From Granulicella sp. L56 (GTDB taxonomy: Bacteria > Acidobacteriota > Terriglobia > Terriglobales > Acidobacteriaceae), in contig NZ_LMUS01000001.1 in NCBI RefSeq assembly GCF_009765835.1, forward strand, positions 1,450,513 through 1,514,512: a stretch of DNA of 64,000 nt. The letters run 5' to 3'. The notes beneath the pieces were generated by a model that had not been told where the DNA came from, did not search any database, and saw only the letters and a program-made list of their open reading frames with translations. Positions 34,409-43,721 of this stretch are shown piece by piece (positions within the stretch are counted from its first letter, which is position 1; every line of letters begins with the position of its first letter). Both the position numbers and the translations under genes were made by a program.

Positions 34409-35599
34409 ATGAAGATCACGCAGATCAAGCTTTACAGGATCAAGTCGGGCAATACCGGGGAGAAAGGTGCGCGCTTCGGAGAATCTCAATACTGGGGGGG
34501 TGGTTGGCAAACAGGTTCACACATTGCAAATCCAATGTCTATTTACCCAAAGTATGCCAAAGTGCGTACTTCGTGGATGGGGCCTGGCCAAGACCCATAT
34601 GCTATCGAGATTTTTACCGACGAAGGCGTCACCGGATGCGCCGTCAATTATGGTGGTGGTTATTTTGCCTGCTCTGTGATCGAGCAACATTTCAGTAAAT
34701 TTTTGATTGGCCAGGACCCATTCAATATCGAGTTGCTCTGGGATCAGATGTATCGATCCACGATGCCTTACGGGCTCGGGGGTGTCACGTCGATGGCCAT
34801 GAGTGGCGTTGATCTAGCGTTATGGGACCTGATGGGCAAGGCGCTAGGACAGCCCGTATATCGCTTGCTTGGCGGTGAAACCAAAGAGTCAATTCCCTGC
34901 TATGTCACCACACATCCAGACCTCGTATCGCACTGGAAAGGCAGCGGCTTTCTGGGTGTAAAGATTGCCGCGCCGTGGGGCGCAGCCGATGGCCGTCCCG
35001 GCCTACTCAAGATGCAGAAATGTCTGGAAGATTGCCGCACGACATTGGGCAATGAGATGGAGTTAATGGTCGACTGCTACCTATCGTGGGACATCGAATT
35101 TGCTTCCCGGCTGGCAGAGCGTTCACGCGAGTGCGATGTCAAGTGGTATGAGGACCCTCTTCAAAATGGCTGGGCTGAACACATGAATGCAGAATTACGA
35201 ACACGCATCAATCCTATACAGGTGGCCATTGGGAACCTGGAATACGACGTAAAGGCCTTCGCCGCAATTCTGGCCGCGCGTGCATGTGACGTGATTCAGC
35301 CCGAGATTCAGTGGTGCGGCGGACTCACCGCAGTTCGGCGCATCGCTGCCATGGCGAAGCCGTATGATGTCCCAGTCATTCCTCACGGTGCGGGCATCTA
35401 CAACTATCACTTTGTGCAATCCAACCTGAATTCGCCGTTCGCAGAGTATCTGTCCGTGGGAGATGGGACGAAGGTGCGTCCTATCTTCGAAGCAGTTATT
35501 GGTGAGCCGCTTCCCGTCAATGGACATATCACCCTTGGGAACAGTCCAGGCTTCGGCGTTGAACTCAACCGTGAACTACTTGAGCCAATCAACTTCTAA
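34409..35599 (+). CDS. rhmD: L-rhamnonate dehydratase-like enolase-superfamily protein
   Basis: Predicted to dehydrate L-rhamnonate to 2-keto-3-deoxy-L-rhamnonate. It closely resembles E. coli RhmD across its length: EKGA at the start, HIANPMSIYPKY, CVDLALWD-type VDLALWDLMGKALGQPVYRLLGG, IQPEIQWCGGLT, PHGAGIYNYH (catalytic His326) and the C-terminal PVNGHI...PGFGVELNRE. Metal ligands Asp222 (VDCY) and Glu248 (WYEDP) are present. The third ligand, Glu in the GEHH of E. coli, aligns with Asn276 in GNLEY; Glu278 is nearby. That may alter substrate or metal geometry. The ATG at 34409 has GAGG upstream. It heads the plus-strand operon. Confidence 0.85.
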   Translation: MKITQIKLYRIKSGNTGEKGARFGESQYWGGGWQTGSHIANPMSIYPKYAKVRTSWMGPGQDPYAIEIFTDEGVTGCAVNYGGGYFACSVIEQHFSKFLIGQDPFNIELLWDQMYRSTMPYGLGGVTSMAMSGVDLALWDLMGKALGQPVYRLLGGETKESIPCYVTTHPDLVSHWKGSGFLGVKIAAPWGAADGRPGLLKMQKCLEDCRTTLGNEMELMVDCYLSWDIEFASRLAERSRECDVKWYEDPLQNGWAEHMNAELRTRINPIQVAIGNLEYDVKAFAAILAARACDVIQPEIQWCGGLTAVRRIAAMAKPYDVPVIPHGAGIYNYHFVQSNLNSPFAEYLSVGDGTKVRPIFEAVIGEPLPVNGHITLGNSPGFGVELNRELLEPINF

Positions 35600-35613
35600 G
35601 GACAGAGGAGCGC

Positions 35614-36693
35614 ATGGTGCAACCTAAGATCAAATGCGGAGTCATCGGGGCGGGATGGTGGGCAACGTTCGCCCACATTCCCGCGCTCCAAGGGCATCCT
35701 GATGCGGAGTTGGTCGCGATTCAAAACGATAATCCACAGGAGGCGCAAAAGATTGGTGAAGATTTCGGCGTCGCCTTCGCATGTACTACCGTTAGCGAGC
35801 TTCTCGCTATCGAAGATATTTCGGCAATCGTAGTCAGCAGCAGTCCCGGCTTTCACTATCGAGATGCCTTCGCAGCTCTGTCACTTGGTAAAAATGTGCT
35901 GATCGAAAAACCAATGACGCTCACAGTTGCTGAAGCCAAGAAACTGGTAAAGATCGCAGATCAGCATGGCTGCCAGTTTCTGATCAGTTGCCCATGGCAT
36001 TACACTGCGCACGCTGTCGAGGCACAGCACTTGATTCGCCATGGAGATGTTGGGCAGATACGAATGATCAGCATCTTGATGACAAATCCGATCAGCGATC
36101 TGCTTCGCGGCGCGGATACGATACCTACACATACAAATAGGACACCCTATATCCATCCGCGCGCAGGGACCTATAGTGATCCAAAGCTGGCTGGCGGAGG
36201 ACAAATCTACGCGCAGGTGTGCCATGCAGCAGCTTACCTAACTTTTCTGACTGGTGCGCGACCCAGCGAAGTTTTTGCGCGTTTTCACAATGATGGTGCA
36301 GCGCTAGACATTTACGATACGCTTGCTCTGCGTATGGACGACAGTTCAATCGTCACTATTGCCAGCACAGGTGCTACAAGTCTTGAACGGAAGGATTTTG
36401 AGATACGCGTCTTTGGAACCAAGGGAATGATATTTCTTGATTTGTGGCGCGGAAAATTGGAGTTTTTGCCATTAGTCGGAGAACCCCGCACCTTTCCTGA
36501 CCTCGAAGAAGACGCAGTCTATCCTCACCAGGCTCCCGCAATCAATCTGATTGACTCCATCCGGAATCCAAGCCGTAATCAATCGCCGGCAGCTTTAGGG
36601 GTAGCCGCGATGGAAGTGATCGAAGGTGCGTGCCGGTCGGTAAAAAGCGGCAACAATATTCTCGTGACATCACTCGTGGAGAAAACTGTATGA
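35614..36693 (+). CDS. Gfo/Idh/MocA-family oxidoreductase
   Basis: A 359-residue NAD(P)-dependent oxidoreductase. The Rossmann start is KCGVIGAGWWATFAHIPALQGHPDAELVAI, the domain signature is NVLIEKPMTLTVAEAKKLV with the catalytic Lys, and the C-terminal part holds the substrate-binding sheet. The signal-less N-terminus indicates the cytosol. The ATG at 35614 has GAGGAG 5 nt upstream and follows the dehydratase by 14 nt. Possible jobs are oxidation of L-rhamnose at C1 or of a downstream keto-deoxy acid; the sequence alone does not decide. Its stop overlaps the start of the next gene (ATGA). Confidence 0.88.
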   Translation: MVQPKIKCGVIGAGWWATFAHIPALQGHPDAELVAIQNDNPQEAQKIGEDFGVAFACTTVSELLAIEDISAIVVSSSPGFHYRDAFAALSLGKNVLIEKPMTLTVAEAKKLVKIADQHGCQFLISCPWHYTAHAVEAQHLIRHGDVGQIRMISILMTNPISDLLRGADTIPTHTNRTPYIHPRAGTYSDPKLAGGGQIYAQVCHAAAYLTFLTGARPSEVFARFHNDGAALDIYDTLALRMDDSSIVTIASTGATSLERKDFEIRVFGTKGMIFLDLWRGKLEFLPLVGEPRTFPDLEEDAVYPHQAPAINLIDSIRNPSRNQSPAALGVAAMEVIEGACRSVKSGNNILVTSLVEKTV

Positions 36694-37853
36694 AGCAAGT
36701 ACTGCTACGGGGCATCACCTGGAACCATAGTCGCGCGTTACCGCCGCTAATTGCCACGGCACAACGTTATGAAGAACTTAACCCGGGCGTGCGAATTCAA
36801 TGGGAAAAACGAAGCCTCCATGAATTTGGGCATGCAGATCTTGCTACGCTGGCTCATCATTTCGATCTGCTCATTATTGATCATCCAATGGCAGGTGACG
36901 CTGAAGCGGCAAATATACTGACAGATCTGCTCCCCCTGCTCTCGTTCGAAGAGATCAAAGACCTTCGAGATGACTCGCTCGGCCCATCCTTTTCAAGTTA
37001 CTTATATCAGGGGAAGCTCTATGCGCTACCGATCGACTCTGCTGCGCCTGCCGCAAGCTTCCGTCCAGACTTGTTCGAGCGAAACGGTGTCAAGGAACCA
37101 ATACTCTGGAGTGACGTGGTCGCCCTCGCACGGTCAGGCCTGGTACGAATGCCAGCTTTCTCGGCAGACCTATTTCTGAACTTCTTGGGGCTCTGCGTTT
37201 CACGAGGCAGCGCCGTGGCTGCAAGTCCCGAACACCTTATCGATCACGAAATCGGCTCGCTCTGCCTGGAACAGCTTGATGAACTTGCCGCTCTCATGCC
37301 GGAGGAGATTTACCGCATGAATCCAATTGCTATCTATGAGCAAATGTCGCGTGGGGACAACTTTGCCTACTGCCCATTCGCATATACCTACAGCAATTAC
37401 TCGCGGAATGGTTTCGGAGCGAAGCATGTTCGATTCTCTAACCCGGTAGCTCTGGAAAAAGATCTTCCGATGCGCACAGTGCTTGGCGGTACTGGAATTG
37501 CTATCTCGGCAAAATGTAACGAACAAGTTCTTGCTCTGGATTACAGCTTGTTTGTGGCAGGTCGATCTTGTCAGAGCACCCTTTATGGCATGTGTGGCGG
37601 TCAACCGGCAAGACGCAGCGCCTGGTGCGATCCCCTACTTAACCAGATCACGGATGATTTCTTCTTGCGCACCGCCGCCAGCATAGAAACCGCCTATGTG
37701 CGCCCACGATACAAAGGTTATGTAAACCTGCAGGAGCGTGCCGGAGAACTCATAGCCGAGCACTGCAAACACCATGGAAATCCACGCAGAGCAATCGAAG
37801 AAATCGATGGGCTTTATCGCTCCAGCCTGAAAGAGAGTACAAAGTATGTTTAA
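36690..37853 (+). CDS. Solute-binding-protein-like protein without signal peptide
   Basis: A 387-residue protein of the family-1 extracellular solute-binding fold: VLLRGITWNHSRALPPLIATAQRYEELNPGVRIQWEKR, then FDLLIIDHPMAGDAEA, LYALPIDSAAPAASFRPDLFERNGV and the hinge region with TVLGGTGIAIS. There is no signal peptide or lipobox, and no ABC permease or ATPase gene lies nearby. The ATG at 36690 overlaps the preceding TGA (ATGA), and its own stop overlaps the next start, so it is translated as part of the operon. It may be a cytosolic sugar-binding or buffering protein, or an intracellular sensor partner. Confidence 0.8.
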   Translation: MKQVLLRGITWNHSRALPPLIATAQRYEELNPGVRIQWEKRSLHEFGHADLATLAHHFDLLIIDHPMAGDAEAANILTDLLPLLSFEEIKDLRDDSLGPSFSSYLYQGKLYALPIDSAAPAASFRPDLFERNGVKEPILWSDVVALARSGLVRMPAFSADLFLNFLGLCVSRGSAVAASPEHLIDHEIGSLCLEQLDELAALMPEEIYRMNPIAIYEQMSRGDNFAYCPFAYTYSNYSRNGFGAKHVRFSNPVALEKDLPMRTVLGGTGIAISAKCNEQVLALDYSLFVAGRSCQSTLYGMCGGQPARRSAWCDPLLNQITDDFFLRTAASIETAYVRPRYKGYVNLQERAGELIAEHCKHHGNPRRAIEEIDGLYRSSLKESTKYV

Positions 37854-38712
37854 GTTCTCCTGTGCAGACTTCACTTTCCCTGTATTGGAGCGATCCACCG
37901 CCTTGCATCTGGTAAAGCTGCTCGGATTTGATCATGCGGACATTGGGTTATTCGCACGCAGCACACATTTTTCACCTTTTGATTTATTTGCGTCACCGCG
38001 CAGTTATACAGCGCAAGTCCTGCAAGATCTTGATGCAGCGGAACTACGTGTCTCCGATGTGTTTCTTCAAATCGGAGTCGATCCCTCCGAGGCTGCAGCC
38101 AACGATCCAAACCTCGCTGTACGCCTTCGGAATCGCGACATCTTTAAAAGCGCACTGGAGTTCTGTGTAGCGCTTGGCTCGAAACATCTGACGGGCCTGC
38201 CCGGGGTGTATCACGCTGACGACTCGCACGGCCGAAATTTAGATATCGCCGCGGAAGTTTGCGCGTGGCGCGTCGCGGAATGTGCCAGTGCAGGCGTCGT
38301 CTATGCAATTGAGCCTCATATTGGCTCGATCTGCCCTGATGTTGAAAGTACTCATAGATTTCTTGCTACTACCGAAGGATTGACGCTGACATTGGATTAT
38401 GGGCATTTCATTATGGCAGGTGAAACCTCCGATCACGTACATAATCTGCTTCCATCTGCATCTCATATCCATGTGCGCGGAGGTGCTCGCGAAAGACTTC
38501 AAACCTCGGTCGCCGAAAACATAATCGATTTTCCCAACATGCTTGCCGGTCTACAGCAACTCGCTTATGGTGGCTTTCTCGCGCTTGAATATGTGTGGGT
38601 GGATTGGAAGGGTTGCAATTGCACGGACAACGTCTCTGAAACTATTCTGCTTAGAAATGCGCTGAAATCAACTATCTCTGAACTGATGAAAGAGGCTGGA
38701 ACGCGCCCCTAA
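37846..38712 (+). CDS. Xylose-isomerase-like TIM-barrel sugar isomerase/epimerase
   Basis: A 288-residue cytosolic protein of the AP-endonuclease-2/xylose-isomerase-like TIM-barrel superfamily. Strand motifs are DHADIGLFARSTHFSP, VSDVFLQIGVDPSE, HLTGLPGVYHADDSHGRN, VVYAIEPHIGSICPDVEST, LTLDYGHFIMAGE, HIHVRGGARERLQ and GFLALEYVW, with the metal ligands Glu, Asp, His and Glu recognisable. The ATG at 37846 overlaps the preceding gene by 8 nt. It could isomerise or epimerise rhamnose or a derived keto sugar. No stop-start overlap continues to the next gene, which is 90 nt away. Confidence 0.82.
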   Translation: MFKFSCADFTFPVLERSTALHLVKLLGFDHADIGLFARSTHFSPFDLFASPRSYTAQVLQDLDAAELRVSDVFLQIGVDPSEAAANDPNLAVRLRNRDIFKSALEFCVALGSKHLTGLPGVYHADDSHGRNLDIAAEVCAWRVAECASAGVVYAIEPHIGSICPDVESTHRFLATTEGLTLTLDYGHFIMAGETSDHVHNLLPSASHIHVRGGARERLQTSVAENIIDFPNMLAGLQQLAYGGFLALEYVWVDWKGCNCTDNVSETILLRNALKSTISELMKEAGTRP

Positions 38713-38802
38713 GCTTTATCCAACACAGTGATTGGAGTATCGATCTAAAGACAATGAAAATACGTCGCTGCTAAGTACGTTCACGCTTGTTTTGAGGATG
38801 AG

Positions 38803-39555
38803 ATGAATCAAATTGATTTGAATAGCCGTCATGCGGTAGTAACAGGAGGAGCTCAAGGAATCGGCCTCTCCGTGGCTACTCGCCTTCTAAAGTCCGGTGC
38901 ATCAGTCTCTATTTGGGACCGTGATCGCACACTTCTCGATACTGCGGTAGAACAACTGAAAGGAATTGGCCAGGTTTCCAAGGAGATCGTCGACGTCTCG
39001 GAGGTGACCTCCGTGGAGCAGGCGACTCAGTCGACGATCGATAAGCACAAACGTATCGACATACTTGTGGCGAATGCCGGTATTGCAGGGCCGAATTATA
39101 AAACCTGGGAGTACCCAATCGACGAATGGCAACGCGTCATCAACGTGAATCTACTGAGCGTCTATTATTGCTGTCGTGCCATCGTGCCGCACATGCTACG
39201 ACAGAACTATGGGCGAATCGTTAATGTTGCTTCAATTGCGGGTAAAGAAGGCAACCCTAGCGCTTCCGCATACAGCGCCTCAAAAGCTGGTGTCATCGCC
39301 TTGACGAAGTCGCTTGGCAAAGAGACGGCAGCTAACAACATTGCAGTCAATTGCATCACACCAGCCGCAGCCCGTACACGCATCTTCGAGCAGATATCGA
39401 AAGAGCATGTGGACTATATGCTGAGCAAAATCCCGCGTGGACGTTTTCTCGAAGTCGATGAAGTCAGCGCCATGGTTGCCTGGTTAGTCTCCGAAGAGAA
39501 CTCCTTCACTACAGCAGCAGTGTTTGATCTAAGTGGCGGAAGAGCGACGTACTGA
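38803..39555 (+). CDS. Short-chain dehydrogenase, sugar or keto-deoxy acid type
   Basis: A 250-residue classical SDR: cofactor motif VTGGAQGIG, structural NAG in LVANAGIAGP, Ser of VNVASIAGKEG, catalytic Tyr/Lys of YSASK. The C-terminal part, NCITPAAARTRIFEQ and FDLSGGRATY, recalls dehydrogenases of the 2-keto-3-deoxy-L-rhamnonate/fuconate 4-dehydrogenase group. In the non-phosphorylative rhamnose pathway an SDR acts either on rhamnose itself or on keto-deoxy-rhamnonate. I favour the latter from sequence memory, but cannot prove it. The ATG at 38803 has GAGG close upstream. Confidence 0.85.
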   Translation: MNQIDLNSRHAVVTGGAQGIGLSVATRLLKSGASVSIWDRDRTLLDTAVEQLKGIGQVSKEIVDVSEVTSVEQATQSTIDKHKRIDILVANAGIAGPNYKTWEYPIDEWQRVINVNLLSVYYCCRAIVPHMLRQNYGRIVNVASIAGKEGNPSASAYSASKAGVIALTKSLGKETAANNIAVNCITPAAARTRIFEQISKEHVDYMLSKIPRGRFLEVDEVSAMVAWLVSEENSFTTAAVFDLSGGRATY

Positions 39556-39602
39556 AGAATTATTGAATGACACTTGAGAAGATATCGATATAGGAACCGG
39601 AT

Positions 39603-40679
39603 ATGACTAACGTGAGGGCAGGACTAGCTACTTTGTTCGTATGCTGTACAACGATCGTATTGGCTGCTCAGCACACTGAAGGTCGGCGCTATTTGGACAA
39701 CCGGCCTGTCGCTACTCTTCGTTATGATGCTGTGGATCAAGGTATCGTTCTTCGTCCCGGTGGATGCCCCAACGAGTGCGATAAATATGGCGCTCGCGAT
39801 GTTTGGGTCTTTGAACATGAGGGACAGTTCTACATGCACTACGATGCGGCAGGCGCTAACGGATGGTTGACAGCGCTTGCTGTCAGTCGCGACCTCGAGC
39901 ATTGGGAAAAGCGTGGTCCAGTTCTTGCCTTGGGGCCACCCGGCAGCCGGGATTCCGCCAGCGCTTCCTACGGAACCACCTTCCTTGATGGACATCAGTG
40001 GTACATGTTTTACCTGGGAACCCCACATGCCACGGCTCTCCCGGATAGGATCCCGGCTTTCCCGTATCTGACGCTTGAGGCCCGCTCGTCTTCACCAATT
40101 GGTCCGTGGACGAAGCTTCGAGGTGTAACTCCCTTTAAACCCAAACCTGGAACCTATTATTCCGCGACGGCCAGTCCGGGTCAGATCATACGAAGCGACG
40201 GCCAATACCTACAGTTCTTCAGCGCCTCAACGGACAGGCCAATCCTGCGAACGTTGAGTATCGCCCGAAGCTCAAATCTGACTGGGCGTTGGACCGTTGA
40301 TTCATCACCGATTTTTCCTCCTACGGAACAGGTTGAAAATAGCTCCCTCTACTTTGAGAAAGCAAACTCAACATGGTTTCTGTTCACCAATCATGTCGGT
40401 ATCGATAGTGACGGTGAGTACACTGATGCCATCTGGGTGTATTGGACGAAAGACCTTAACCACTGGGACTCGTCAAAGAAGGCGATCGTACTGGATGGCA
40501 CGAACAGCAAATGGTCCAGGCGATGCATTGGTCTGCCGTCCGTGTTGCCCTATAAAAACCGCCTTGCAATTTTTTATGACGCACCTGGTGGCAACAGCAT
40601 TTCACATATGGCGCGGAGTGTAGGATTAGCTTGGCTAAAGCTACCTCTTTCCCCTCCAGAAACATCAAATATCCACTAA
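39603..40679 (+). CDS. Secreted five-bladed beta-propeller glycosidase-like protein
   Basis: A 358-residue protein with a Sec signal peptide (MTNVRAGLATLFVCCTTIVLAAQ). The rest is a five-bladed propeller of the GH43/GH32/GH117 type: ARDVWVFEHEGQFYMHYDAAG, TALAVSRDLEHWEKRG, ASYGTTFLDGHQWYMFYLG, YYSATASPGQIIRSDGQYLQFFSAS, WVYWTKDLNHWDSSKKAI and RLAIFYDAPG. Carboxylates of the catalytic type sit in blade starts, but the exact family cannot be fixed by eye. It is followed by the second GH106 gene and probably clips side sugars from the same polymer. The ATG at 39603 has AGGA 8 nt upstream. Confidence 0.75.
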   Translation: MTNVRAGLATLFVCCTTIVLAAQHTEGRRYLDNRPVATLRYDAVDQGIVLRPGGCPNECDKYGARDVWVFEHEGQFYMHYDAAGANGWLTALAVSRDLEHWEKRGPVLALGPPGSRDSASASYGTTFLDGHQWYMFYLGTPHATALPDRIPAFPYLTLEARSSSPIGPWTKLRGVTPFKPKPGTYYSATASPGQIIRSDGQYLQFFSASTDRPILRTLSIARSSNLTGRWTVDSSPIFPPTEQVENSSLYFEKANSTWFLFTNHVGIDSDGEYTDAIWVYWTKDLNHWDSSKKAIVLDGTNSKWSRRCIGLPSVLPYKNRLAIFYDAPGGNSISHMARSVGLAWLKLPLSPPETSNIH

Positions 40680-40711
40680 ATCACACACAAGCTGTCATGT
40701 AATAAGGAAAA

Positions 40712-43711
40712 GTGCTTGCAAGAAAATTCGATTGGTTCTGTCAATGGCCTTTGGGCTTAATTCACCGCGGCAGAAGCCGTAGAAGGTTTGGTGTCCTTGT
40801 GATTCGCAGAGAGTTTATTCGTTTGGCTTCGCTAGCAGCAGGTGCGCTGCCATTCACCAGCCTAGAAGATTGCGGCGCAAGTAGCTCTGGTCTATCTGAA
40901 TTTAGTACCGAAAGTTCAAGAGCCCATCCTCAGCTTGCCAATACCTCCGAGACAAGTTTGTACGATCTTTTTCAGCAGCCGGCAACTCAATATCGTCCAA
41001 TGGTCCGATGGTGGTGGAATGGGGATCGAGTTGTTGGAAAGGAGATTCTCCGAGAGCTAGACGTATTGCAGGCCGCTGGAATCGGTGGAGTTGAGATCAA
41101 TCCGATTCGGTTTCCAGATGAAGCGGACCCAATGAATGCCCGCGCGCTCACATGGATGAGCGATGAATGGCTCGATGTGCTGGACGTGGCCCTCCAAGGC
41201 ACCAAGGAACGAGGTATGACCTGCGACATGATTGTAGGTTCGGGCTGGCCGTACGGAGGCGAGTTCCTTTCCCGGAAAGACCAAACGCAGATGGTAGCGC
41301 TAGGCACAAAGACTTTAACTGGCCCCGCGCATATTAAGCTTGCTCGCGAAGGGCTACTGGAAGCTGTGAGCCCGCATTTCGTCTCGCCTTACAAGGACAG
41401 CCTAAAGGAACTCTTTGGACTTACGTTAGTTCCATCTCAGCTAAACACGACCGCCGCAAGCCAACGTATGGATGATCACCTAAACGATGAATTCATCGAG
41501 TTTGATCTTCCTACCGGTGATCATGTTCTGTATTTTCTTGTAAAACTCACGGGGTTTATGGCAGTCATCAATGGCGCGCCGGGCGCTTCGGGACCAGTCT
41601 TGAACCACTACAGCGAGGGGGCTGTAACACGCTACCTCGATCGCCTTTCGAGCAAGCTATCGGCCAGAATTGGATCATTAGGCGGACACTTCCGAGCATT
41701 TTTCACCGATAGTATCGAGCTTGAAGGAGCGAACTGGTGCGATGACATGTTCATTCAGTTTCGCAATCGAAGAGGATACGACCTCTCCCCATGGCTCCCA
41801 TTTATTCTCTTCAAAGTGGGAGAGATGGGAAATCCTGTCAGTGAAAAATACGGAGCAGACTTTTCTCCTGCATTCAAGGCCCAGACTGATCTTGTTCGGT
41901 ACGACTTCGAAATCACCCGGCATGAGCTATTCCAAGAAAGGTTCGTTGCAACCTTCGCAAGTTGGTGCACAAGAAACGGAGTCAAGTCGAGAATGCAGGC
42001 GTATGGTATGGACCTCGATGCCATCACCGCCGGCATGATGATCGATATTCCAGAATGTGAAACATGGATACGGTCGGAGAAGATCGAGGCTTTCGGTACT
42101 GGCGATTATCGTCAGGGCCGCAGCTACACCATGATCAACAAATTTGTCTCCTCCGCCGCTCATCTATCCGGCAAGCAACTCATCAGTTGTGAGGAGATGA
42201 CAAATACCGACGACCCCTTCCATGCCTCACTCGAGAGAATCAAGGTTGCCGGAGATCAAAGTATGTTGTCCGGAGTTACCCAGTCGGTCTTGCATGGCTT
42301 CAACTATAGCCCGCCGGATGCCCCATTTCCAGGTTGGGTTCGATATGGAACCTACTTCAGCGAACGAAATACGTGGTGGCCTTACTTCAAGCTATGGGTA
42401 GACTACAAGGCTCGTCTTTCGGCCCTCTTTCAGCACTCGGTAATGCAGGCTGATATCGCAATCCTGCCTCCGTTGGCGGACCTCGCGTCACAATACGGCT
42501 TTCAGCGTGATCCTTTTCCCAAGACGGTCGAGCCACCATATCTCTATAAGCTATGGGAGGTCATTCATCAGAATGGAAGTGGGTGCGACTATCTCACCGA
42601 AGAGATAATCAGCCAATCGACTGTCAGCCAGGGCAGGTTGCAGTTTCACGATAGATCCTACAAGGCGATCTTTCTGCCAGATGTCGAGTCGATCCATCCT
42701 GTTACAGCCAAGCTGCTGAAAACATTTGTAGAATCCGGCGGAACGCTCTTGTGCATCGGGAAAGTCCCGTATCGTGCCTGCGGGTTCATCGATAACGCAC
42801 CGGAGAGTCGAACTGTCCATGAAGTGATTCAGTCCCTCCGAAACAACTATCCACTTCGTACTCCTATTCTGGCCATGAACGAAGAAGATATGGTGAATTG
42901 GTATCGTGAGGTGCAGAAAAAGTACGCGCTCGTGCCTGATGTGCTAATAAATAAGCCTACTGACTATATCAGTCAGTTACATTACATCAGTGGAGATCAA
43001 GACATCTTCTTCTTCAGTAATTACGGCCCACAACAAACTCACACTTTTCAAGCGGACTTTCGCCTCAAAGATAAGACGCCCTGGCTATGGGACGCCGAGA
43101 CAGGAGAGCGCGCATCTTATCCAATATTTGGCTCAAAGAATGTGTTAAACATCACGCTTGGCCCATCCGAATCGAGGCTAATTGTCTTCGAGAAATCCGC
43201 AACCAGTGGTAAGCCGAATTCAGTCAGCGCATCGAAGATCCTGCCTGCTCCGACAGACAACCCTCTCTCGGAACGCATAATAGGGGGACCCTGGAATCTG
43301 AAGCTCATTCATGTGAATGGAACAACTCAGTCTCGCGTTCTGCAGACTCTTATCGACCTCAGTCAGCAGGACGATCTGAAGTCCTTTGCAGGCGCGATGA
43401 TCTATAGCAATCATTTTCAAGTTGATCACCCCGATCGGCACTTCGTCCTCGACCTTGGACATCTCCACAGTGTTTCGCAACTGGTGATAAACGGTCGCCT
43501 CATCGGTACACGTTGGTATGGCGAACACACGTATGACCTATCAGGTGCATTGATACCTGGCGTAAATGAAGTGACCATCAAAGTCGTATCGACCCTTGGC
43601 GATTACATGAAGACATTGACCGGCAATAAGTCTGCCCGGGTATGGACAGAAAATACGCCGTTCTATCCCATGGGCTTGACCCAACCTGTGCGCCTGGTCA
43701 GACTTGAATAA
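40712..43711 (+). CDS. GH106-type alpha-L-rhamnosidase (second copy)
   Basis: A 999-residue paralogue of the GH106 protein at 25.8-28.7 kb. It has YRPMVRWWWNGD, GGVEINPIRFPDEADP, CDMIVGSGWPYGGEFL, HFRAFFTDSIELEGANW and FIQFRNRRGYDLSPWLP. The C-terminal jelly-roll (HFVLDLGHLHSVSQLVINGRLI, YDLSGALIPGVNEVTI) is also shared. The frame opens at GTG 40712 with AAGGA upstream. A second GTG at 40799 would place a perfect Tat signal, IRREFIRLASLAAGALPF, right at the N-terminus, and may be the real start. Tat export contrasts with the Sec signal of the paralogue. Confidence 0.87.
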   Translation: MLARKFDWFCQWPLGLIHRGRSRRRFGVLVIRREFIRLASLAAGALPFTSLEDCGASSSGLSEFSTESSRAHPQLANTSETSLYDLFQQPATQYRPMVRWWWNGDRVVGKEILRELDVLQAAGIGGVEINPIRFPDEADPMNARALTWMSDEWLDVLDVALQGTKERGMTCDMIVGSGWPYGGEFLSRKDQTQMVALGTKTLTGPAHIKLAREGLLEAVSPHFVSPYKDSLKELFGLTLVPSQLNTTAASQRMDDHLNDEFIEFDLPTGDHVLYFLVKLTGFMAVINGAPGASGPVLNHYSEGAVTRYLDRLSSKLSARIGSLGGHFRAFFTDSIELEGANWCDDMFIQFRNRRGYDLSPWLPFILFKVGEMGNPVSEKYGADFSPAFKAQTDLVRYDFEITRHELFQERFVATFASWCTRNGVKSRMQAYGMDLDAITAGMMIDIPECETWIRSEKIEAFGTGDYRQGRSYTMINKFVSSAAHLSGKQLISCEEMTNTDDPFHASLERIKVAGDQSMLSGVTQSVLHGFNYSPPDAPFPGWVRYGTYFSERNTWWPYFKLWVDYKARLSALFQHSVMQADIAILPPLADLASQYGFQRDPFPKTVEPPYLYKLWEVIHQNGSGCDYLTEEIISQSTVSQGRLQFHDRSYKAIFLPDVESIHPVTAKLLKTFVESGGTLLCIGKVPYRACGFIDNAPESRTVHEVIQSLRNNYPLRTPILAMNEEDMVNWYREVQKKYALVPDVLINKPTDYISQLHYISGDQDIFFFSNYGPQQTHTFQADFRLKDKTPWLWDAETGERASYPIFGSKNVLNITLGPSESRLIVFEKSATSGKPNSVSASKILPAPTDNPLSERIIGGPWNLKLIHVNGTTQSRVLQTLIDLSQQDDLKSFAGAMIYSNHFQVDHPDRHFVLDLGHLHSVSQLVINGRLIGTRWYGEHTYDLSGALIPGVNEVTIKVVSTLGDYMKTLTGNKSARVWTENTPFYPMGLTQPVRLVRLE

Positions 43712-43721
43712 TTCGTGGCCA

